Source of the DNA: Chromera velia
Lineage: Eukaryota > Sar > Chromeraceae
Length of the DNA stretch: 64,000 nt
Reading direction: 5' to 3'
Assembly: GCA_018398765.1 (NCBI GenBank)
Contig: JAHBMJ010001372.1
Location: forward strand, 23,566 to 87,565
Part shown: positions 20,931 through 33,354 of the stretch, piece by piece
How the letters are laid out: each line of letters starts with the position of its first letter
Position numbering within the stretch: position 1 is the first letter of the stretch
Made by a program: the position numbers and the translations under genes
Notes under the pieces: generated by a model
The model's database searches: none
Told to the model about the DNA's origin: nothing
The model's input: only the letters and a program-made list of their open reading frames with translations

Positions 20931-23206
20931 AAGTGCATGCGTGTCACGCAGCGTGTGAGAGGATGGTGCCAGGAGAGCAAGAAAAAAGAAGTCCTGTCAA
21001 GCACGTCAGTAAGCTGTTGAATATTGGTCTTCATGTCCCTCTTTCAGACAATATGTATCTGTACAAATGGCGGACAAGCCAACGACTTGTTCGGTACAAG
21101 CCTGGCAAGTCATACGATTTCTCTTGATTCTCATGGTCTTCTTCTCACCATGAAGGATGCAGCAGAAGGGGAAGCTGTCCTTCTATTACCTTCCATCACT
21201 CGCTGTCCTTCGTGCCTGCCTCTGTTTTCTTGGAGAATGCGGAGAAAGATCAGATAAAAATGGTTCGGGACAGTGGTAGGCTAAGTGGGAAGATTCTTGA
21301 CTCAAGTCTGCAACGAAGGGCAACGAGGGTTCGTTTGTTTGAATTGTGAGAAGACGGATTAAGCGAGTTGAGAGACAGAGGTGAAGGAGATAGGAGTGCG
21401 TCAGAGAGCGACTGACTGACTGTGAGTCGATCCTCCCCTCTCCTTTCCTCTCTTTATTACCTCTGACTGTCTTCTCGATACTCTGCTGAACTCACTCACA
21501 ATCCTGCATGGTTGTTTTGTGCATCTGCCTCCCCCCCTCTTTGGTTTTTTTTTCTCCATGCCTCCGATCAGACATTTATCTTCGTCCTCTCCCTTTTTTT
21601 GTGTTTGATGGGAATCGGAAAAGAACAGAGTCTCTCCCTCTGTCTCTTTCGAATCTCTGAGAGGCCTACAGTCGGATGGAGGGATAGTACACAGCAAAAT
21701 TGCGTGAAGGGCCCCTTCGCTTTTTTCCCCCAGACTTTCTCCTTTCTGCATGAGGTGAAGAGGGGGGAACGCACCAGAAGAGGAGATCCTGCTTTCCTTT
21801 CCTTGTTGGTTTCTAAATCAGGAGTAGACTTCACTTCAGTGCAAGGAACCCCCTTCTTGCCCCTGTGTTTGTCAAGAAAGAAAAAGGAGAAAAAAGAGGG
21901 AAAAAAGAGAAAAAATGGGCTGCGAAAGTGACGGATCGAAGTCATTGTGCACAAACGCTCCAATCAGGAAGCAGTTTGGACAGACGAGTTTTTCTTCTCT
22001 CTCCCGCCCTCCACTATCCCAGAGGACGGACAAGAATCTTCCTTTCCGTGCAGAGACGGGAAGGAAGGTGAGGGACGAAGTGTGGTTAGGGCAACGAAGT
22101 GGAGGACGTGAAGTTCTTCCACAGGAAAGCCGGTGGTCCTCCTAGCAGACGCACAGAAAAAATACACAAGAAGACACACACAGGCAGACAGATATGAATG
22201 CATATGCAGGCAGACAGAGTAGATCCCTCCATGCAGTCACACACGTGCATGTCGAAACGAAACGCCATGTGCGTGCAGCTAGTGAGAGGATAAGACACAG
22301 GAAGAAGAAGAAGGAAAAGAAGGAGGCCCAGAACGATCCTTCCTGAGTTCACGGAAGAAGAAAGAAGTGGCACAGCAGTGCCTTACTCTTTTGTTCTCTC
22401 TCTTGCCCTCATCGACCTTTTTGCTCTCTGCATGCCTCTTTGGGCGGACAGGAGGGCAGAGATCTGTATGATACAGCAGATGCTCTCTCTGGAACGTGGA
22501 CACAAAGACAGAAAGAAAAATGGATAAAGGCCATTTGTCTGCCTCTTTTGCTTGCTTCACCGTTTTCCATTCTTTTTGTTTTCTTCTTCCTTCATTCTTG
22601 TTTTGTCCTTGTTTCTGTGCTTCCTTCCTTCCTTCCTTCCTTCCTTTCTTTCTTTCTGCCTGCCTGTCTCGGTATTGCTTCGACCCAGCGTCTCTTCCCT
22701 CTCTCCATTGTGTCACATCCTGCTCGTCCATACGACTTAATTATTTTTGCCCATTCATTCATTCATTCATTCATTCATTCATCCATTTGTTCTTCTCCTG
22801 CCTCCAGCTTACAGGGAAGCACAAAAAGCCGAAAATTTGGTTGCGATTGCTTCATACGATGACAGCGAACGGATGCACTTGTACGTGGAGGGGGAAAAGT
22901 GGGGGAAAGAGAGAAAACACGTGGTCAGTTCCATTTGCGTTTAGGAAAAACACAAGGAAAAGGAAGAAAGGATGAGAAAGAGAAAACGTGCAACCAGCTC
23001 TCCAGAGAAGGAAACAGGGAGGTCACGCCTCGGCTTGCAACAGTGAAGTGAAATGACTTAATTGTTCCGTTTCTTTCCGTCACTTCATTCCTCCCTTCCT
23101 TCTTTGCCCATGCATCTACCTCAACGCAGAGCAAAAGGAAGGAAGGAAGGAAGGAAGGAAGGAACGAAAAGAGAAATTCGGCGTTCTTTCTTTCCATTTC
23201 CATTTC

Positions 23207-23237
<31 letters not shown>

Positions 23238-24724
23238 AGTGGGAGTATGGGTGGATCAATGAAGGTGTGTGTCATGGGAGGGCAGCGCAAAGGGACAAAC
23301 AGGCGAGAGCTTTCATGAAGGTGCCGGCACATCCATTCTACACGATCCGCCTGCGTTTTTTGTCTTCCCTTTCCTCTCCATCCATCCCCCCTTGGCATCC
23401 TACCATCACACTCTGACCGAGCTTTCCCTCCCTTTTCCCGTGTCTCTCCTGAATTCTCCTTCCCGCACGGTTCGCGGGGGGACGCTAGAAAAGACTACTT
23501 TTTCGTCCTTTCAGGAGGGGGAACGATCCCTTTTGCTTCCTGACTGACTTCTATTTTGTTGAGTCATGAGAGACAGAAGCGGTGGCGGCAGGAAAGGGGA
23601 GGGCGCAAAATTGAAAGAACGACACGTTCCTACCAGAAGAAAAAAAATCGATGCAGATAGATAGACCCATGTGCTGACGAGTTTTGCGAGGCCCACGGAG
23701 TTTTGACGCCTGTGTTTCCCCCTCCCTATTATTATTCACTTTTGACCATCACACACACATACACACACACACACATCACAGCACGCCAGGAGACTGCCAG
23801 AAAGACCCCACTCGCTTTGCGAGAGAGACCAGAAGTAACGGTAAGAGAGAAAGAGAGCGCGCAGGCTAGAAGAGAGGAGGCATAGTTGAGATATGTATCA
23901 CAGCAAGCAAGGACGCATCCGAGAGGATTTATTGATCACACTCACTCACTCATGTGCGATTTCAATGCAAAACCGCGGACTCACTCACTTACACGTGTAC
24001 GCATAGACTCACTTGCTGACACCACGCAAAGAAACCAAGCGCAAAGGAAGGAAGACAGGCACATATGAGAATGCGCCCTCATCTTGCAGTCCCTTCCACA
24101 TGCTCACAGACTCACTCACTCACAGCAACAATGCAAAAACATGCACACTTACTTTCACGACTTCATTCATTCACGAATTAGATCAGATCGGATCAGGTCA
24201 TTGGGTTCGGACAGAGTAGGAAGGAAGGATAGATAGAAGGAAACATAATATGGGGATATATGTTTCTGTTCAGTGTGTACTCAGACAGAAATACGAAAGA
24301 AGCCGACACTCCAAAAAGTACAAAGGAACACCGACGACCGTCTTCTTCCTGATGGAAAAAAGAAGACAGACTATATGTTTCTTCTTCTCCCTTCTTTTCT
24401 TCATGGACACAATAGGCAAAAGAAAGAAAGCAACAAAGACAAAGGAACATCACGACAACTCAGACAAAGTGGGCAGGGGGCCCGAAAGGTGAAAGTTAAG
24501 CGCCCCTTGCCTCTCCACCTCCCGACAGACTTTCACGTGATCACTGGTTTCACACGCTACTCCTCTGCTGCTTCCACTCAAGACAAGAAAGAGAAGAAAA
24601 GAAAACAAGGCAAGAAAAACCAACAAAAATTAAAAATGACAACAAAACGAAAAAGGAAACTGCACGTGGGGACCGGCACCGTCATGTTCTTTAGACAGAG
24701 GTGGGGGGGTGGGGGGGCGTCCCT

Positions 24725-24764
<40 letters not shown>

Positions 24765-25504
24765 AACACACAGATCATTTGAAGTGGATGGAGGCAGAGA
24801 TTATATACACAGGACAAACAAGTCTCCTTTCTTATCCTGCTTTTCTCTGTTTGATGTTTCCTTTGTTTTTGTTTCTTTGTCACCCTTGCTTCAGAGGGTT
24901 CTGTATACAAAATAAATACAGAAAGAGACAAGAAATGAAGAGCGGAAAAAGAAAGAAAAACCTGAAGGAAGGAGGAGAAAAAGAAGGAAAAACTCGAAGG
25001 AAGAAAAGGTGCCCTCTGCGTTCCTTCCTATCTTGGGAGAGGAGAATGAAAGCAACTGAGTGGGTAATTAACTGGGAGCGACAGCAAGGAAGGAGGGAAA
25101 GAAGCGGATGAGAGAGACCCTGATTTCCGTCCATCCCCCGAAACGATCTCCTTGCCTCCCTCACTCTTATTTACGCCACTTTCTTCCTTGCCTCCGCAGT
25201 CTGTCCGTCCAACACGCGGTAAAACCATGAATAACACAAAGAGAAGCAGAGAGAGAGAGGGAAAGAGAAAAAGAGAGAGAGAGAAAGAAAGAAAGGAAAA
25301 GAAACCCCCCCGCGTGTACGGTTGCATGGCCCTCGGTTCCTTCCTTCCTTCCTTTCTTTCTTTTCTGTTAATTGACAGTCGGTTGGCTTACACCAGACAG
25401 ACATAAAGACGGACTGGTGGAGAGACTGAGGGATCAAAAGATCAACTCTCCCTCCAGTTCCTTGCTCGCCTACTTCCCTCATTCCTTCACATCATCTCTT
25501 CTCC
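20931..25504. other. Simple-sequence-rich region with scattered plus-strand exon-like pieces
   Basis: Most of this 4.6 kb is biased (CT, GA, ATTC, CTGT tracts) and not coding. Three pieces look real on the plus strand. At 20945-21000 a segment ends in a good donor, CACGTCA|GTAAGC. At 21040-21170 a segment after acceptor CCCTCTTTCAG reads ANDLFGTSLASHTISLDS and LLLTMKDAAEGEA; the intron between these two would be only 39 nt. At 22808-22880 a segment reads AYREAQKAENLVAIASYDDS before a GTACGT donor. A frame near 22440-22500 (EGRDLYDTADALSGTW) is also protein-like. I could not join them into one gene. Confidence 0.35.
22616..24763. repeat. Cluster of tetranucleotide repeats
   Basis: (TTCC)n lies at about 22620-22645, (ATTC)n at 22752-22792, (GGAA)n at 23138-23163, (CTGT)n at 23207-23235 and (ACAG)n at 24724-24760. 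The last resembles the reverse complement of the 23207 tract. None is coding. Confidence 0.9.
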
Positions 25505-28134
25505 TCACACCCCCATGGCATCATCACCCTCCTCCTCATGGGTTTGTCCTTCTGCTTCTTTCTGACCTCCCTCTTCTTCCTCTTTTCTCTCCTCCTCAGT
25601 CCGCTGCTTCTTCGGGGGCCTCCACACACCCGGGTGGTGCTGCTGCTGCGGGCCCCCGGAGGCTTCACCGAATCCCTCAAAGTGCTTCATCGCCTCACCA
25701 TGAAGGTGAGTGCCTTGAGGAGGTGCGGCGCCAGGGAAACGGACACGCGGGCCCGCCGCCTCCACCCCCCCTCCCCCACTCCACACACGCCCGGACCCCG
25801 ACCCAAAGTGGGGCGTCACATCATCCACTAAGCGCAGAGACGGAGGAGACGGATGGGAAGAGGAGTCACGAGGCACCATCTGAGGGGACCCCAACAGCCC
25901 CCCCAGACCCCCAAAGGCCCTCAACTCCCCTGGCAGACAGACCCCCTGCCTCTCCCTCTCCCTGTGATCATCCCGATGATGCCCGTCTCCCTGATGAGAG
26001 TGAAGGAAAGGAAACCCCCCCAGGGCGTGGTTTGCCCTCACCCCCCCGTGTCCAGTTGAGAAGGAGGAGGACAGAGGGCCGAAGGAGGAACCGCCTGCGG
26101 TCCCCCCACCCCCATTCAGCTGGGAAGGGGTGGGACCTCTCTCGCGAGATGCGCGCAGTTCTGCACCATTTGATGCCCTTGTCGGTGTCAGACCTTTCCT
26201 CCCTGTTGCAATGGCACTCAAGGGGGTCCCTTGTCTCTGCTGCTGCTGCTGCTGTGTGTGCGGGTGGGTGTTGGAGTTGGGGTTAGGCGGTCCTGCCCTC
26301 TCGAGACGCACCGGTCCTGCGCCTGTCGTCAGCCTCTCCCACCCTGCAGCAGCTGCCCCTCCGCCTCCAGTACGAAGAGACGGGAAGGGATGCAGGGAGG
26401 CGGCGTGATGGGGGTGGGGGGGGACGAGGAGTGAGCCTCCTCCATTGGAGTGTGTGTGGGAGGGGGAGGCTGCAAGGAGGGTGGAGTCTCTTCGGGCTGC
26501 CCTGTTGTTCTCTGAGAGGGGAAGTCGACGGGCAGGGACGCGACTCGGCGTGTGCTTGCCCGTCGCACCCCCCCCCCCTACATGGCTCTGGGGTGACTGC
26601 CCGAATGTGAGGTTGCCTAGGGACTCTTCGTCCTCTTTTCTCCTTTCCTCGAGAAGACCACCGACCATGCAAAAATCCCCCTCACTCCCTGAACGATCTC
26701 TTCGCACAGGGGTCTTGTCGAAGGTCCCAACAACCGCTGCGGATGCACCCCCGCGTCTTGAAGGGGACGCCAGGGAGGCAAGGGGGGACGCCTGGGGTGA
26801 TTTGTGGAAATCGGGGAAACCAGGGGGACTTCCTATGTCCATTCGGAATCTGTAGGCGCGGTGTTTGAGATGGGGGGTAGGGCTCTGGCAGAGTTGTTCG
26901 GATCTGTTCGGTGAGAGGGGATTCGTCCGGGGTGCCTCTGGAGTCCGATCACCCCCGACGTCCTCAGCTCTTTGCGGTGTGCAATCTCTCTTTGTTGCTC
27001 TGTTCTCCTTCTCCACTTCCCCCTCTTCGTCCGACATCCCCCTTCCATCACTCCCGTCTCCTTCTTCCTGGAGATGAAGAGGACGGGGAAGACGGTTACT
27101 ACTCATTCCTCCGATCCCTCCCCTTCCCTTCTCTTCCAGAAACGGACGTTCAGAGAGGGGGGCAGCGCCAGAGGAGGAGAACTGCAGTCGTTCAGACACA
27201 TGAGGGGAAGGGACAGGGACGCGGGGACCCGTCAGGGGTGACAGGGCGCCTCTGCCGTCCATCTCAACGTCAGTGCCATCATTCCCCCACGGTATGTGCC
27301 CCCCTCCCCCTGCTGTCACCCTCCCCTGATCCAACGGATCTAGAGCAGAGCCCCCCCCCGACAGAGACGAAGAAACCCCCACTGCCGACCGCCCCAATCC
27401 TTCACGAGAGGCCACGAGGGAATGGGAGTGTCTCCCCACGTCCTGGAAGGACGCCAGGGTGTCGATGGACAAATCCGTGGGACCACGAGAGGCCCCGGCA
27501 TACCATGGATGCAGGTGGGAGCCCCCAGCCTTCCTGGGCCTTCGGGCGTACATGGGAGAGCGGGATGGGGTCCCCCCGTGCCTCTGCTTTCCACCCGACA
27601 AGGGAAGGACGTGCTTGTCTTCTTCTCCTTCGCGAGGACCCTGCAGAGAGAAGAAGAAGGAAAATAGATGCAAGGAACAAAAGAGGTCATTCACACAGGC
27701 AATAAGAAAAATCTGTGTTGTTGTTCGCTGTCCTTTTTGTGGTGCTGCACCCCTTGTTGACAGCCAGAGATTGTTGCTTGACTCTCCTGTCTCTCTGCGT
27801 TCCTTCCCACCTGTAAGCACAGTCTGGGCACCTGGGGATGATCCGTCTGCCCTTCTTCATCTCCAACAGTGCACCCTCTGGAAAAGCGCTTGTTGATGGA
27901 CGACCCCAGAGACCCACAGGAGTTCTGGAGAAGGTCATCGGAGACGTTGTGTCGCTGTTGCGCTCGTAGGGGAGAGGAGAAGTCGAGAGAGCAGTCAACT
28001 CCCAACTGGAGAGGCTTGGCGTGTTTCTTCTTGCCCCCATCCCCATTGCTTATGCTCGTGAGAGGAAAAGCACCGAAGGGGTCCCCGAAGGAGTTTCGGG
28101 GTTTGTGGAAAGGCGAGGTGTCGCGTTCCGTCAT
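25505..28134 (-). CDS. Large disordered protein, two exons
   Basis: Exon 1 is 28134-27811 from an ATG (MTERDTSPFHKPRNSFGDPF) to CTTACAG|GTGGGA. Exon 2 is 27640-25505, entered after CTCTCTGCAG in phase 0 (GPREGEEDKHVLPLSGG) and ending in TGA. The total is 819 residues. The protein is mostly disordered: Gly, Ser, Pro, Arg and His-rich, with a Gln run (HPHTQQQQQQRQG), acidic and basic patches and a Glu-rich C-terminus (EEERKEEEEGGQKEAEGQTH). Short ordered motifs such as LKHRAYRFRMDIGSPPGFPD might be binding sites. There is no recognisable catalytic domain, signal peptide or membrane span. Basic-acidic tails of this kind are frequent in nuclear proteins, but location and role are inference. Unusually high G runs in the coding strand make indel errors possible. 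Confidence 0.65.
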
Positions 28135-30001
28135 GACCACTAAATCGAGCAAAGAGGGGAAAAGTTAGTTGGAAAGGCACACGAATATCTTTCTCGCGAG
28201 ACCAAAAAGTACAAACAGAGAATGATAGAAGGAGAAGACCCACTAGCTGAGTCTACTCCTGAGTGCTTCTCGGACAGGTCACAACTGCTTGACACCGTTT
28301 TGGCGTAACGTCCTGTTTCAGAGGGAGCGCGTGAGTTTGTTCTCTCCTTTGTTCAGAAAACAACTTGGACCTGAAAGCCTATGAAAACCTCAGTCTTCGC
28401 AATTGAATAAACACGGGATACGAAACGTTTACTGTTTTGCGCTTTCGCGTGCTGCTGCCATTCTATACTTGAGACTATCTCGAGATCTTGGCTCATGCTG
28501 CACTTACATGCACTTACTGTTTGACATATTGCTTCACGTTGCTTCACTGCAACGTGTGACAACAGTTGAAAATTGGAGACGGAATAATTTTTTGGAATTT
28601 TTTGTTGAGGGTCCGGCCGGTGACCGCCGGTCCGATCGGACGCGCACACGATTTTTTAAAGACAAGTTTGTTCGCGCGCGCGAAAGCCGACCGGCCCTGC
28701 AATGGCCCTGCATATGCCGTGGCCCTCGAGCCACGGTATCTGTAGCCCAAACCGAAAGGAAAAAAGTAAAGGTGAGCCCCGCCCCCTACACCGAATTTCG
28801 CACGCGCGCCACTTGCGTACTTCCCCACATTTCGGGTCGCAAACGCCTTACGGGACCGCGCAGTAAAAATTTTGTGCATGCATGATTGAAATGATTGAAT
28901 TCGACCGCCTCTGAGGTCTGAATTCAGATGCGCTGTTCGACAGCTTTGTTAGACTTTGTAATGTGGGTGAGCAGATGAGGGAAATCTTCAACTTAATGAC
29001 GGACGTGGGCGTGATAGTGACTGAGAGCTAGGTGAAAACACTACTCTTCAAACGCCGTCTCCGCACGTCTCAATCTGTCTGTTGTGAGTTTTTTATTGTT
29101 TCCGGACTAAGCAGATCTGCCCTTTGGTCAGGTCCCCACCTGTCCTGCTCTAAGAAACTAGTCCAAGGAAAGGTGAGTGGTCAATCTGTTCCTGTCTTCG
29201 TATTCCTCCTGTTTATTTGACTCCATAAATGAAAGGGAGACAGTCAGAGACAATCTGCTAGCAAGCGTATGCGACTCTCTACCGCGAGCAAGCTGCTGAA
29301 CCCGGGCGCCTATGGTTTTCCTCTAGCTCTATTCACCCTGTTTGAGCCTGCCATGCAATATATGTGGTTTCCTGTCTGTACTGACTTTAGGCTGTGAATC
29401 TTTGTATCTTTGAGTAAATGGGTGAATGAGTAGGCGTGTTGGGTTTCCGTGTCCGTCTACATGTCTGTCTTAAAGTATCCCCCAGTTGCTGTCCATGATA
29501 CTCGTTTCGATGCACGGTGCCCCTGTAGATAAATTTTTCCGGTATTTATGTGCGTGGATACCAGTCTATGACGTGGTTTTGTCTTCGTATGCTCTGTCCC
29601 GGCTAGACTGTCTGGCTTTCTCTGTTCCACATTTTTCTGTGTCCCTTAGGCTATGTGTGTATTGAAATTTATCTCCTTTGAGTGACCGGGTGCACGTTAA
29701 TTGAGTGCAGGAGTGCTGAGACTCTGAGGAGAAGCGCAAAGGCGAAAGACTGACTGACTGACCCACTGATCAACTAGCAGCGACAGACAGTCACAGTGAC
29801 TGACTATTTATCTGTCTTCTAGGTCTGTTTTGCTGTCTGTAAAAAAATTCCCCTCCTCTTGAATGAAAATATGGCCTGTCTGCCTGCCTGCCCACCTGCT
29901 CGCCTGCCTACCTATCTGTCTACTTCTCCGTATGTTTGTCTGTATGACATTGTATGTAGGTGTATGCGTATGACATCGTGTATGAGGCCAGGAGGCACTG
30001 T
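28135..30001. other. Non-coding region with a CpG-rich patch
   Basis: No gene is supported. At 28600-28870 the DNA becomes CpG-rich (GGTCCGGCCGGTGACCGCCG, GCGCGCGCG), contains a CCGTGGC/GCCACGG hairpin at 28717-28736, and gives spurious frames on both strands. 28900-30000 has mixed composition without coding character, apart from CTGCCTGC-type repeats near 29877-29915. Confidence 0.45.
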
Positions 30002-30007
30002 GACACA

Positions 30008-30062
<55 letters not shown>

Positions 30063-30168
30063 AGAGAGAAAGAGAGAGAGAGGGAGAGAGAGAGAGAGAA
30101 AGAGCGAGAGCGAGAGTGAGAGCGAGAGCGAGAGCGAGAGTGAGAGTGAGAGCGAGAGTGAGAGCGAG

Positions 30169-30216
<48 letters not shown>
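30002..30216. repeat. Compound (CA)n-(GA)n microsatellite
   Basis: (CA)n at 30003-30062 passes into (GA)n and GAGAGC/GAGAGT runs up to 30170, then (CA)n at 30170-30185 and (GA)n to 30216. Long Ser/Leu and Arg/Glu frames here are artefacts of the repeat. Confidence 0.95.
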
Positions 30217-30221
<5 letters not shown>

Positions 30222-30655
30222 ATGTGGGCAGCTTGTGTTTCAAGGCTCTAGCAGGACTACATCCATGATATATTTCATTGTGTTAGCCTTTCTGCCTCGT
30301 ATGTTTTTGTGCGTACGTGAGAGCTTCCTCTGAAAGGCTCTGTGACATTCCCGCTCCACTCTACCGCAGGGCCTATGTATGCTAGTGTGTATGGTTGTGT
30401 CTCGGTGTATGTTTGTCTACCTATTCCTTTGTACGACCACCAGGCGGTGCACCAAGGTCTGCTTGCTTGAAATCACACTCAAAACTCTCTGGGTTGTTTT
30501 CCTGCTTTGGGGTCACTGCCCAAGGCCACTGCTTCTTTTTGTACTGCACAATTTTGAATGTTCTGCGTATCAGTCTGTGAATGAAATGAAAGCCTTAGAA
30601 ACTTTGAAGGAAAGGGAACATTCCTTAGCACATCCCTATCTGATCTTCCATTCTT

Positions 30656-30700
<45 letters not shown>

Positions 30701-30899
30701 GTATGTATATATGTGTCTCCATCCGTGCGTGTGCGATCTATACCTATGTGAGCTTGTCAGTCTGAGTAATGTGTATGCCTATGTGTGCATGCGATGTAGC
30801 GGTGAGAGTGTGAACACACACTCTCTCTCTCTCTCTCTTTTTCTGTGCGTGAGTGTGTATGTGTGTGTGTGTGCATGTGTGTGTATGTGTGTGTGTGTG

Positions 30900-30942
<43 letters not shown>

Positions 30943-30956
30943 ATGTGTGTGTGTAC
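30656..30956. repeat. (CT)n and (GT)n microsatellites
   Basis: (TC)n lies at about 30656-30692, (CT)n at 30820-30840 and interrupted (GT)n at 30850-30956. No coding content is seen. The flanking 30240-30655 shows weak minus-strand coding character only. Confidence 0.9.
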
Positions 30957-31630
30957 GTGCGCACGTTAGCAGACAGGTGGCAGACAAAAACTCATGATCA
31001 GGGAGAGATAGAGAGTGAGAGAGGGAAAGAGCTACATGGATATACGGTTCTGCATAGGAGAAAGAAATCGAGGCCGATGCACCCAGACTGAAGTAGAGAA
31101 ACTGACAGTGTCTCAGACAGACAGCAAAATCGAGAGACAAAGGCTACGACAAAGGGTGAAAGATGATGAAAGAGTAACTATTGTATAAGTGATGCAGACA
31201 TATATGCAGACACTGTAATACACTGTCAAAGACTAGGTTAAATACTGTGGGCTCACTCCTCCCCGGTTCTCGGACCGTCCTCCATGTCTGAAGCTTTTTC
31301 ACAGATACCTTTAGTATGTTTTCGTATCAAACCTAATCGAGTTATTAGTGTATTGAAAGATTACGTTAACTAGAAAACGAGTCAATCATTCTCTAGATCA
31401 TCGTTTTTTCCTTTTTAAAAATGTTAGAAAAAATATGGTAAATTAGTTTTATAAACTCAGGTAAAGAATATGTATTGTGGACAGTTTGCAGATCGATTTG
31501 CTATAACTATGAGTGAGAATTTCAGACGAATTTTTAGTCGTATTTAGGCCTTCATACACAATAATGCGCGACCCCCGGTTTCCCCCTTTCATCGGGGCCA
31601 CGGCATGCTCCGCAGGAGCATCAAAATACG

Positions 31631-31699
31631 TGATGATTGAGGGTTTTTTCATGCATGCCGTGTCCCCATATATAAGAGGCGGATCTAACCTAGTTTGTC
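31631..31699 (+). repeat. 69-bp dispersed repeat with TATATAA box, copy 1
   Basis: It aligns without gaps to 39085-39153 with 60 of 69 bases identical (my count); most differences are transitions. Both copies contain TGCATGCCG, then CCCC, then TATATAA, then GGCGGATCT. The module looks like a core promoter or element end. Confidence 0.85.
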
Positions 31700-32351
31700 G
31701 ATTTGTTCCATCCTACGACTACCAGCGACGATATACCATATATTTCACCATACTTTGCCCACTGGGGTTTCGGGTCGTCCACTTAAATATACAAAGTTTG
31801 AAAAAACTCCAGATAAATCCATGCAAAGAGCCTGCCCAAAAGTGAGGGGGCACTCATGCATTGCAGCCTACAAGAAGCGTGCACTGCCTCAGTCACAGCT
31901 CAGGATTCCTCAATCTAACCGAGAGAGAGAAAAGAGTCGCCAGCCTCCTGGGTAGACGGTCTGGTGGGTGCCCTACAGAAAGAAAAAAGCGACACACATG
32001 GATAGAGGGGTATGCAAGGAGATGGATAGGCAAATCTTTCAGTTCTTATCACTCCAATAAAAGTTTGATGGAAAAGGCTGTTCAATGGACCCCCCCGACC
32101 TCAAAGATGTAATCAGCAACTTTGGAGACCCCCATTTGGTCACTTGAGCTCTGACCCAAGATCTGCCCCTACCTCGACTCTGCACGATCTCTCCAGCCAG
32201 AAAAGAGACGGCAGACAAATGCATGCATAGGCGGCTCCGGAAGGCAGTGCAAAAGTGGGCAAAGTATGAGTGAATCTGGTATAATGGGCGCATGCCCGAA
32301 GAAAGGTGAGACAACAGGGTTGCTGATTTTTTCGGCGGTAGACAAGCTTTA

Positions 32352-32368
32352 TTACCGGTAACCGGTAA
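32352..32368. repeat. 17-bp palindrome TTACCGGTAACCGGTAA
   Basis: TTACCGGT, centre A, ACCGGTAA, followed at once by another TTACCGG. It may be a protein-binding site or an element end; nothing else supports either. Confidence 0.6.
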
Positions 32369-32839
32369 TTACCGGCAGAGTTTGCTGGTAGTTGGCAAAG
32401 ACTTGGCAGAATTCTAACAGTCACTAACACTTTTCAATAACCTAAGTCCTAGCTTATAGGTCAATCAATCAATCAATCACTTAAAGCTACACTTAAAGTC
32501 AATTCAAAAAGTCAATGCGTCATCTGTAGGGACAGCTATGTGGCTAGTGTGCTTGAAGATGACGCAGGTTGAAGCGATGGATCCCGTCTTGCACTTGGCG
32601 CCCAAAGACAGAAAACCGCTGGCCGCAATGACTACAGCTAGCCCAGACAGATGCACCTATGCGATTTCAACAATAGAAAGAGTCCGCCTCAAAGTTTGGG
32701 CGGTCCCCCCAATCCAGTGCTCCAGCCTCCAAAGAAAGACCCGCTGCTAAAAGCTGATATCTGAGGCCTCGAAGGGCTTCTGACTCCGGAGACCCAGGAA
32801 GGTGGAGATTTGCCATCTGCAAGCAAGCAGACATGAAAG

Positions 32840-33003
32840 AATCATAAGTAAATAAGCGAACAGAGACAAGGAAAGCGAGTATGTGAACGAAAGACGGTTG
32901 GGCGTTTGTAGAGACAGGGAGGGCAAGTATGTGGACGAAAGGCAATTGGGTTTGTGTGTGAGCAGACAGAGACAGGGAGAGTGAGTATGGGAATGAAAGG
33001 CGA
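32840..33003 (-). repeat. Three diverged satellite units, inverted relative to the 40-kb array
   Basis: The segment holds about three units of the form GACAAGGAAAGCGAGTATGT, GAACGAAAGACGGTTGGGCG. The reverse complement matches the unit of the large array at 39990-41530 (CGCCCAAACGGCTTCTGTTC, ACACACTCGCTCTCCTTGTC). It is therefore the same family in opposite orientation. Confidence 0.75.
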
Positions 33004-33354
33004 GTGGACCTCTATGGAGAGGGTGAAGGAGAAGAGTCTGAGGAAGAGAGCGAGGAAGAAGAGGAGGAGAGGGGAGGGGATGAGGAGGAAGAGGTAGGAG
33101 ACGATATCGAGGCAAACGGGGGGGGCAGAGTAGAGGAAGAGGTGCAGGTACAAGAAGAGGAGGTAGGGGAAGAAAGGCCCAGAGACCCACCGCCTTCAGA
33201 AAGAAGAAAGAAGAAAAGAGGGAGATGCAGCGTAAAAGAAGAAGACTCTCCAAAAAGAGCCGTGATTCATGTTCTCCCCCCCTTTGCCCCAGCCTCTGCT
33301 AGTGTTCGGTCCCCTCAGGCAATAATCGGGTCTGAAGTCTCTTGTCCATCTTGA
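33004..33354 (+). CDS. Acidic open frame, possible exon
   Basis: The frame is open for 116 codons and reads Glu-rich sequence (GEESEEESEEEEEERGGDEE), then a basic cluster (SERRKKKRGRCS) and a Ser/Pro tail. It has no ATG, starting at GTG, and arises directly from the end of the satellite, so the Glu run may simply reflect GAG/GAA repeats. The acidic-basic layout would suit a nuclear or chaperone-like exon, but nothing confirms it. Confidence 0.25.
   Translation: MDLYGEGEGEESEEESEEEEEERGGDEEEEVGDDIEANGGGRVEEEVQVQEEEVGEERPRDPPPSERRKKKRGRCSVKEEDSPKRAVIHVLPPFAPASASVRSPQAIIGSEVSCPS

Larger units (their letters stand above)
30957..32839. other. Non-coding region containing dispersed-repeat remnants
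   Basis: No gene is established. Besides the 69-bp dispersed repeat at 31631-31699, an ATGCTCC/GGAGCAT hairpin lies near 31605-31622, (TCAA)n near 32460-32480, and a weak plus-strand frame at 32574-32720 (MDPVLHLAPKDRKPLAAM) could be a gene fragment. Confidence 0.4.

Noticed and set aside
29808-30268. Open frames of 86-124 codons on both strands
   Set aside because: They are entirely products of CA/GA microsatellites.
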